Source of the DNA: Chitinophagaceae bacterium UBA2793
Lineage (GTDB): Bacteria > Bacteroidota > Bacteroidia > Chitinophagales > Chitinophagaceae
DNA length: 11,228 bases
Direction: 5' to 3'
NCBI GenBank assembly: GCA_002352045.1
Contig: DEHT01000020.1
Location: 41,896 to 53,123 of the forward strand
Each line of letters begins with the position of its first letter. Position 1 is the stretch's first letter. The notes beneath the pieces were generated by a model. That model was not told where the DNA came from and did not search any database. It saw only the letters and a program-made list of their open reading frames with translations. The position numbers and the translations under genes were made by a program. Shown piece after piece: positions 6,937-11,228 of the stretch.

Positions 6937-7147
6937 AAATACTTGCCGTAGGCATCAGAATAAAACAAAATGAAAACATCTTAATAATGAAAACAAAAAT
7001 TTATCAACCAGAATAAATGTTTCTTCATAAAATAAAAAAAAAAATCATTTTTGATTATAGTGTTTCAGTATTCATATATAAATAGAACTTAAATTCAATA
7101 GAACAATACGTTAGTATTAAATAAATAAAACTCATTAAACTTTCAAT

Positions 7148-7762
7148 ATGATTTTAATTGGCTACTCCGGGCATTCTTATGTAATACATGGCATCTTTGC
7201 TTCTGCGGGAATTAAAGTAATCGGCTATTGCGATAAAGACGAAAAATCTTTTAATCCTTTTTCGCTTACCTATTTTGGTGTAGAAACATCAGAAGCAGCA
7301 TTAAAAGCAATGAAGGAAAACGGTTTTTTTATAGCCATAGGCAATAACAGTATTCGTAAAAATATTTATCACCAACTTGAATCGTTTCAAATGTTTCCGG
7401 CCAATGCCATTCATTCAAGTTCAATAGTTGACGCTTCGGTAAAACTCGCTTCACATGGTATTATGCTGGCCGCAGGTGCTATCATTAATCCACTGGCAAA
7501 CATTGGCATCGGCGTAATTTGCAATACCGGTTGCATTATAGAGCATGAATGTAAAATAGAAAATTTTGCTCATATAGCACCCGGAGCTGTGTTATGTGGA
7601 AATGTACATGTGGGCGAAAACAGTTTTATTGGTGCCGGTTCTGTAGTAAGAGAAGGTATTCATATTGGAAAAAATTGCATTATAGGTGCAGGCTCTGTTA
7701 TTGTAAAAAATATTCCCGACAATTCCATTGTATATGGAAATCCTGCCCGAAAAAATCCATAA
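7148..7762 (+). CDS. PglD/NeuD-like sugar acetyltransferase (left-handed beta-helix)
   Basis: A complete 204-residue protein of the size expected for the family. N-terminal Rossmann-like nucleotide-sugar domain: MILIGYSGHS (1-10) with the family GxSGH motif, and FIAIGNNSIRKNI (61-73). C-terminal hexapeptide-repeat beta-helix from about residue 88 to 200, with the catalytic region NTGCIIEHECKIENFAHIAPG (126-146, here cited as NTGCIIEHE and FAHIAPG). His133 and His142 match His125 and His134 of Campylobacter PglD in spacing; His125 is the general base there. The tail SIVYGNPAR is typical of the family. Family role: acetyl-CoA-dependent N-acetylation of a UDP-4-amino-4,6-dideoxy sugar, or O-acetylation in NeuD. 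The LegC-type aminotransferase 1.9 kb downstream favours the first. It is separated from the rest of the module by the inserted RAYT element. Confidence 0.88.
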   Translation: MILIGYSGHSYVIHGIFASAGIKVIGYCDKDEKSFNPFSLTYFGVETSEAALKAMKENGFFIAIGNNSIRKNIYHQLESFQMFPANAIHSSSIVDASVKLASHGIMLAAGAIINPLANIGIGVICNTGCIIEHECKIENFAHIAPGAVLCGNVHVGENSFIGAGSVVREGIHIGKNCIIGAGSVIVKNIPDNSIVYGNPARKNP

Positions 7763-7788
7763 CATTTTCATTTAATAAAATGAGCTAT

Positions 7789-7796
7789 TACTTTTG
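7789..7796 (+). promoter_or_regulatory. TAnnTTTG-type element upstream of the RAYT element
   Basis: TACTTTTG is an exact -7 consensus match, located 27 bases after the acetyltransferase stop codon and 12 bases before the outer hairpin of the left arm. A transcript from here would carry the left arm as a structured leader of the transposase mRNA. No convincing -33 box. Confidence 0.35.
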
Positions 7797-7808
7797 TTGA
7801 GAAGATAT

Positions 7809-7880
7809 GCCCCAGCGGGCCAGAATTTTGGTAGCTGGAAAACGTAATTTAGAACCAAGCCCCTTTGGGGCGACATTTTA
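7809..7880 (+). repeat. Left REP-like arm
   Basis: Outer hairpin GCCC-CAGC-GGGC (7809-7820), 8 bases after the GGCC edge (7818-7821) GGTAG (7830-7834), then 24 bases, then inner hairpin GCCCC-TTT-GGGGC (7859-7871) followed by GACATTTTA. The same order and spacing recur in reverse complement in the right arm. Confidence 0.75.
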
Positions 7881-7890
7881 AAAATTATTT

Positions 7891-8352
7891 ATGGCTAATA
7901 CCTATTCACAAATTTCAATCCATTCTGTATTCGCTGTAAAAGGAAGACACAATTATATAACAATTGAATGGAGAGATAAATTGCACAAATATATATCCGG
8001 CATTATCACTGGCAACGGTGCAAAATCTTTAGCTACAGGAGGCTGGAAAGACCATGTTCATATTTTTTTCGGAATGCCTGTTACTTCTAGTATTTCAGAT
8101 TTTATGATAATTATTAAAGCAAGCAGTAGTAAGTGGATTAATGAACAGAAATTCATAAAAGAGAAATTTCAATGGCAATCTGGTTATGCAGCATTTTCTC
8201 ATTCTAAAAGCCAAAGAGATAAGGTTATAAATTACATAATGACTCAGGAAATGCATCATCGTACAAAAACCTTTCGGGAGGAATATTTGAAAATGTTAGC
8301 CGATTTTGAGGTAGAATATGAGGAAAAATATCTTTTTGAATTTTATGAATAA
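7891..8352 (+). CDS. REP-associated tyrosine transposase (IS200/IS605 TnpA-like, HUH/Y1)
   Basis: A complete 153-residue protein, the normal size for Y1 transposases. Seen: the HUH motif in KDHVHIFFGM (53-62, His55 and His57), QSGYAAFSHS (96-105), and VINYIMTQEMHHR (112-124) with the predicted nucleophile Tyr115 and Gln119. The Tyr-x3-Gln spacing equals Tyr127/Gln131 of the ISHp608 TnpA, where His64 and His66 with Gln131 bind the metal. The catalytic set therefore appears intact. Family role: single-strand DNA cleavage and joining at sites next to small hairpins. There is no TnpB/IscB partner in the window. ATG 7891 is the only sensible start, directly after the left arm. In the context of a sugar locus it is an insertion or a resident REP-system gene; distinguishing IS200 from a domesticated RAYT rests on the flanking arms. 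Confidence 0.9.
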   Translation: MANTYSQISIHSVFAVKGRHNYITIEWRDKLHKYISGIITGNGAKSLATGGWKDHVHIFFGMPVTSSISDFMIIIKASSSKWINEQKFIKEKFQWQSGYAAFSHSKSQRDKVINYIMTQEMHHRTKTFREEYLKMLADFEVEYEEKYLFEFYE

Positions 8353-8360
8353 ACATATTT

Positions 8361-8433
8361 TAAAATATCGCCCCAATGGGGCTTTAAAAATCAGCTTTCA
8401 TTAATAACTACCAAAGTTTCGGCCATACTGGCC
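8361..8433 (-). repeat. Right REP-like arm (inverted copy)
   Basis: Reading the minus strand from 8433: outer hairpin GGCCA-GTA-TGGCC (8421-8433), 8 bases, GGTAG (8408-8412), 25 bases, inner hairpin GCCCC-ATT-GGGGC (8370-8382), then GATATTTTA. It mirrors the left arm element by element, with one base difference in the middle spacer; the outer stem sequence differs but is still a perfect 5-bp stem. Confidence 0.75.
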
Positions 8434-8542
8434 TATTTCTTAAAACAGAAAATTTCATTGGTAAATAATAATGTATAATATCACCTCAAAATAAGAATTG
8501 GATTAAAAATTTGTTGAGCCGTATGTTTACATGGCTTTGCTT

Positions 8543-8550
8543 TATATTTG
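8543..8550 (+). promoter_or_regulatory. TAnnTTTG-type -7 promoter element of the epimerase gene
   Basis: TATATTTG matches the consensus exactly, 23 bases before ATG 8574. The predicted leader is about 17 bases. It lies inside a longer in-frame extension beginning with TTG at 8511, which supports the ATG 8574 start. The -33 region is not convincing. Confidence 0.5.
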
Positions 8551-8573
8551 CGCCTGCAAATAAGCATACATTT

Positions 8574-9545
8574 ATGAAAGTATTAGTTACAGGTGGAGCC
8601 GGATATATTGGCTCAGTATTGGTTCGTCAGTTATTAAACAAAGGATATACCGTAAGAGCTTTTGACAGTTTAAAATTTGGAGGAGAGGCATTGTACGATG
8701 TGATGCTGCATCCAAACTTTGAGTTTATTAAAGGTGATATTCGCAATGCAGATGAAGTTGCAAAAGCATTGGATGGAATGGATGCCGTTGCACATTTGGC
8801 TGCCATTGTTGGCGACCCGGCCTGCAAAAAATTTAGCGATGAAGCGCATCAAACCAATTGGGATGGTAGCGTGGCCCTTTTTGAAGCAGCCGAAAAAGCA
8901 GGATTAAAACGCTTTGTTTTTGCCAGCACTTGCAGCAATTATGGTAAAATGCCCAACCCCGATTCTTTTGTTACAGAAACATCGGAACTTCGCCCGGTTT
9001 CTTTGTATGCCGAATTAAAAGTGAAATTTGAAAAATACCTTTTAGAAGAAAGAAAAGATACCGCCATTTGCTCTACCGCTTTACGCTTTAGCACTGTGTA
9101 TGGCTTTTCGCCCAGGATTCGCTTTGACCTTACCGTAAACGAGTTTACCCGCAACGCCACTATTAAAGGCGAGCAGGAAATTTGGGGTGCCCAGTTTTGG
9201 CGTCCTTACTGCCATGTAGATGACCTGGCAAGAGCCGTGGTATTGGTTTTAGAAAGCGATGAAGCTAAAGTAAGAGCCAATGTATTTAATGTTGGCAGCA
9301 CCGAAGAAAACTATAATAAAGGAATGATTATTGAAGAAGTTTGCAAAGTGGTGCCCAATACCAAAGTGAACTTTGTAGAAATGAATGAAGACCCCAGAGA
9401 CTACAGGGTTAATTTTGATAAAATAAAAAATGAACTTGGCTATACCATCACCAAAAAAGTACCGGAGGGTGTTGAAGAAATTTATACCCTTTTAAAAACC
9501 GGCATTGTAACAGATGCTTATGGCGAAAAGTTCCGCAATATTTAA
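8574..9545 (+). CDS. NAD-dependent epimerase/dehydratase (extended SDR), sugar-nucleotide modifying
   Basis: A complete 323-residue extended short-chain dehydrogenase. Seen: NAD-binding GGAGYIG (7-13), acidic Asp31 at the end of the second strand (RAFDSL) favouring NAD over NADP, GDIRN (54-58), HLAAIVGDPAC (74-84), the catalytic STCSNYG (118-124) with Thr119 in the Ser/Thr position, and YAELK (145-149) giving the Tyr-x3-Lys pair. RPYCHVDDLARAV (210-222) is the sugar-nucleotide-binding region seen in GalE/RmlB-like enzymes. Function can be epimerase, 4,6-dehydratase or 4-ketoreductase; the specific reaction is not readable. It is not a PglF-type dehydratase, which is far larger and membrane-bound. 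ATG 8574 starts directly at the first strand (MKVLVTGG). It appears to be its own transcription unit, with a promoter-like box and a strong terminator. Confidence 0.88.
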   Translation: MKVLVTGGAGYIGSVLVRQLLNKGYTVRAFDSLKFGGEALYDVMLHPNFEFIKGDIRNADEVAKALDGMDAVAHLAAIVGDPACKKFSDEAHQTNWDGSVALFEAAEKAGLKRFVFASTCSNYGKMPNPDSFVTETSELRPVSLYAELKVKFEKYLLEERKDTAICSTALRFSTVYGFSPRIRFDLTVNEFTRNATIKGEQEIWGAQFWRPYCHVDDLARAVVLVLESDEAKVRANVFNVGSTEENYNKGMIIEEVCKVVPNTKVNFVEMNEDPRDYRVNFDKIKNELGYTITKKVPEGVEEIYTLLKTGIVTDAYGEKFRNI

Positions 9546-9566
9546 TATTTGTTTACCGTTTTATAC

Positions 9567-9602
9567 AATTGCTCTTACTTTAGGTAGGAGCAATTTTTTT
9601 TT
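9567..9602 (+). terminator. Strong intrinsic terminator after the epimerase gene
   Basis: A 12-bp stem (9567-9578 with 9584-9595, one G-T wobble) closes the loop TTTAG and runs into T residues to 9602. It starts 22 bases after the stop codon. Confidence 0.9.
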
Positions 9603-9603
9603 A

Positions 9604-9611
9604 TAGGTTTG
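9604..9611 (+). promoter_or_regulatory. TAnnTTTG-type -7 promoter element of the aminotransferase gene
   Basis: TAGGTTTG matches the consensus exactly, directly behind the terminator and 39 bases before ATG 9650. A TTTA at 9579-9582, 21 bases upstream, is a partial -33 match that would sit inside the terminator loop. Back-to-back terminator and promoter suggests a new transcription unit here. Confidence 0.5.
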
Positions 9612-9649
9612 CATATCTTTTAAAAAAGAGAAAAACTTAAACCCCCTTT

Positions 9650-10780
9650 ATGCTTTTACTTTCGGGCCCCAATATGGGCGGCAACGAGTTGAAATATGTT
9701 ACAGAATGTATAGAAACAGGTTGGGTAAGCAGCGTAGGCGCTTATGTTGACCGGTTTGAAAAAATGAGTGCCGAATTTGCAGGTACCCAATACGCTGTAG
9801 CCACCAGTAGCGGAACTACCGCATTGCACATTTGCTTAGTATTAAAGGGCGTAAATCAAAACGATTACGTTATTACTCCAAACATAACGTTTATTGCTAC
9901 CTGCAATTCTATTAAATATACAGGAGCCGACCCTATTTTAATAGATGCGCAAGAAGGTAACTGGCAAATGGATTTAGACCTTTTACAGGAGTTTTTAGAA
10001 ACGGAAACCGAACAAAAAAACGGCGAATGTTTTTACAAAAAAGATGGCAGAAGAATTCCGGTTATTATGCCGGTGCATGTTCTGGGAAATATTTGCGATA
10101 TGGATCGCCTGCTTCAATTGGCAAAAGAATATAACATTACAGTAATTGAAGACAGCACCGAAGCCTTAGGTTCTTATTACAAAGGCAGGCACGCCGGAAG
10201 CATGGGCTTAATGGGAACTTTTAGCTACAACGGAAATAAAATTATTACCACTGGCGGTGGCGGTATGATTGTTACCAACGATGAAGCCCTTGCAAAAAAA
10301 GCAAAACATTTAACCACACAAGCCAAGAGCGATCCTTTTGAATACATACACGACGAAATTGGATACAACTATCGCTTAGTGAATGTAGCAGCCGCCATGG
10401 GTGTGGCTCAAATGGAACAACTGCCTTCTTTCCTGAAAAGAAAAAAAGAAATTATAGAATTTTATAAAACTGCATTAGCCAATGTTGGCGACATTCAATT
10501 TCAACAGGTAAGTGCCGATGTAAATCCAAATTGGTGGATGCCTACCATTGAAACCTCTAAACAAAAAGAAGTTTTAAAAGCATTGAACGACGATAAATTG
10601 CAGAGCCGCCCTTTTTGGGTTCCAATGAACCAATTGCGAATGTTTAAAGAAAATATTTTTTATAATAAAACAAACAGGGCCGATTATATTTATCAACGCT
10701 GCCTTAGCATTCCATGCAGCACTAATATAACTGATGCCGATTTAGAAAGAGTTGCTCAAAAAATTAAAAGCTGTTTTTAA
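9650..10780 (+). CDS. PLP-dependent sugar aminotransferase, LegC/DegT-DnrJ-EryC1 family
   Basis: A complete 376-residue aminotransferase of normal length. Seen: the LegC-branch signature GWVSSVGAYVDRFE (24-37), ATSSGTTALH (51-60) for PLP phosphate binding, VIEDSTEALGS (165-175) with Asp168 contacting the pyridine nitrogen, SYNGNKIITTGGGG (192-205) with Lys197 as the internal aldimine lysine, and QAKSDPFEYIHDEIGYNYR (224-242). Family role: glutamate-dependent transfer of an amino group to C4 of a UDP-4-keto-6-deoxy-HexNAc, the step before N-acetylation by a PglD-like enzyme in bacillosamine or legionaminic acid pathways. It therefore pairs with the acetyltransferase at 7148-7762. The 4,6-dehydratase that would supply the keto sugar is not visible. 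Its stop codon overlaps the start of the next gene (TAATG), suggesting coupling. Confidence 0.93.
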   Translation: MLLLSGPNMGGNELKYVTECIETGWVSSVGAYVDRFEKMSAEFAGTQYAVATSSGTTALHICLVLKGVNQNDYVITPNITFIATCNSIKYTGADPILIDAQEGNWQMDLDLLQEFLETETEQKNGECFYKKDGRRIPVIMPVHVLGNICDMDRLLQLAKEYNITVIEDSTEALGSYYKGRHAGSMGLMGTFSYNGNKIITTGGGGMIVTNDEALAKKAKHLTTQAKSDPFEYIHDEIGYNYRLVNVAAAMGVAQMEQLPSFLKRKKEIIEFYKTALANVGDIQFQQVSADVNPNWWMPTIETSKQKEVLKALNDDKLQSRPFWVPMNQLRMFKENIFYNKTNRADYIYQRCLSIPCSTNITDADLERVAQKIKSCF

Positions 10781-11228
10781 TGATAGAAGCTGCTTATGTT
10801 AACAACCCACCTCAAATGTATAAACCGGTAAAACGATTTATTGATATACTGATTGCATCCATTGCTTTGGTAATTTTATCACCTATCCTATTGCCTGTAA
10901 TTTTAATTTTATCCATCACCGGCGAAAAAGAAGTTTTCTATTTCCAAAAAAGAATAGGTTACTTAAACAAGCCCTTTGATATTTACAAGTTTGCCACCAT
11001 GCTCAGAAATAGCCCCAATATGGGCACTGGTGAAATCACCCTTCGAAACGATCCCAGGGTTACTTCGTTTGGCAAATTTTTACGCATCAGTAAAATAAAC
11101 GAACTGCCTCAAATTATAAATGTATTAAAAGGCGACATGAGCATTGTAGGCCCAAGACCTCTCATGAAAGTAAGCTTTGATTTATACAGCGATGAGGTAA
11201 AAGAAAAAATTTATTTATCGAAGCCCGG
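10780..11228 (+). CDS. Initiating sugar-1-phosphate transferase, PglC-like (3' end outside window)
   Basis: Partial: 149 codons visible. Polyprenol phosphate phosphoglycosyltransferase of the small monotopic PglC type, which moves a phosphosugar from a UDP-sugar to undecaprenyl phosphate and starts the glycan. Seen (numbered from 10780): basic KR (18-19), a reentrant hydrophobic helix at 20-47 broken by SP (34-35), YFQKRIG (54-60), IYKFATM (68-74), ITLRNDPRVTSFGKFLR (86-102), KINELPQIINVLKGDMSIVGPRP (105-127, key residues Asn107, Glu108, Pro110, and GPRP 124-127). Oddity: the catalytic Asp-Glu dyad of PglC (Asp93-Glu94) reads Asn-Glu. Start: ATG 10780 overlaps the preceding stop codon as TAATG and suits coupling, but family members usually begin at the MYK encoded from 10816, which would place the dyad at residues 95-96; either is possible. 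Confidence 0.88.
   Translation, partial: MIEAAYVNNPPQMYKPVKRFIDILIASIALVILSPILLPVILILSITGEKEVFYFQKRIGYLNKPFDIYKFATMLRNSPNMGTGEITLRNDPRVTSFGKFLRISKINELPQIINVLKGDMSIVGPRPLMKVSFDLYSDEVKEKIYLSKP

Larger units (their letters stand above)
6722..7147. other. 426-base intergenic region
   Basis: No convincing protein gene on either strand. From left to right it holds a TAnnTTTG box (6764-6771), a foldable stretch ending in a strong terminator (6868-6906), an adjacent perfect inverted repeat (6909-6936), and then about 210 bases of very AT-rich DNA (6937-7147), which must contain the start signals for the acetyltransferase gene. The best candidate there is TACGTTAG at 7107-7114, one mismatch from TAnnTTTG, 34 bases before ATG 7148; this is weak. 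Confidence 0.7.
7809..8433 (+). mobile_element. RAYT/IS200-like element: transposase gene framed by inverted REP-like arms
   Basis: The transposase gene is bracketed nearly symmetrically by two imperfect mirror-image arms of about 72 bases, ending 10 bases before its start codon and beginning 8 bases after its stop codon. Each arm has an outer and an inner GC-rich mini-hairpin plus GGTAG. This layout is that of REP-associated tyrosine transposases flanked by inverted REPs, rather than a classical IS with terminal repeats and target duplication. No target-site duplication was seen, which fits HUH enzymes. Outer boundaries are approximate. Confidence 0.7.

Noticed and set aside
6786..6968. 60-codon frame on the minus strand in the gap
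   Set aside because: It reads through both perfect hairpins and has no family-like sequence or start signals; explained by the terminator and inverted repeat.
8511..8573. TTG start giving a 344-residue SDR with an N-terminal extension
   Set aside because: The extension precedes the first Rossmann strand, is not family-like, and contains an exact TAnnTTTG box.
1..11228. CRISPR array, tRNA or rRNA genes, phage genes, replication origin, toxin-antitoxin or defence systems
   Set aside because: No regular spaced repeats, cloverleaf-like segments or matching protein families were seen on either strand; the window is accounted for by glycan genes plus one RAYT element.

Overview
The window looks like part of a surface-polysaccharide (O-antigen or capsule type) biosynthesis locus from an AT-rich member of the Bacteroidota, probably a Chitinophagia/Sphingobacteriia-type organism. 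The phylum call is inferred from three things: no Shine-Dalgarno-like sites before the genes, several TAnnTTTG-type -7 promoter elements in the gaps, and protein families typical of Bacteroidota glycan loci. No database search was possible, so the genus is not named.

Left part (1-5569): the end of a family-4 glycosyltransferase meets, tail to tail, a multi-spanning membrane protein that is a candidate Wzy-type polymerase. Next comes a galactofuranose module. Two UDP-galactopyranose mutase genes, about two thirds identical in protein, lie in opposite orientation and point at each other. Between them is a GlfT1-like family-2 glycosyltransferase that would use the UDP-Galf they make. A strong bidirectional hairpin separates the first mutase from the convergent glycosyltransferase.

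Middle part (5570-8573): a PglA/CapM-like GT4 gene is followed by a 426-base gap. The gap holds an orphan promoter-like element, a foldable stretch ending in an excellent intrinsic terminator (a candidate small RNA of about 130 nt), and a second perfect inverted repeat. A PglD/NeuD-like acetyltransferase follows. Between it and the next sugar gene sits a REP-associated (IS200-like, HUH) transposase whose gene is bracketed by two mirror-image arms of about 72 bases, each with two small GC-rich hairpins and a GGTAG.

Right part (8574-11228): an NAD-dependent epimerase/dehydratase with its own promoter-like box and terminator, a LegC-family PLP aminotransferase with its own promoter-like box, and, overlapping its stop codon, the start of a PglC-like initiating phosphoglycosyltransferase that runs off the window.

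Taken together: the aminotransferase and acetyltransferase would make a UDP-4-acetamido-4,6-dideoxy-hexosamine (bacillosamine-like), the PglC-like enzyme would load a phosphosugar onto undecaprenyl phosphate, GT4 and GT2 enzymes including a Galf transferase would extend it, and the membrane protein might polymerise it. The 4,6-dehydratase needed before the aminotransferase is not in the window. The most unusual points are the inverted mutase pair, an Asn at a normally His active-site position in both mutases, an Asn-Glu instead of Asp-Glu dyad in the PglC-like enzyme, the self-framed RAYT element and the candidate small RNA.
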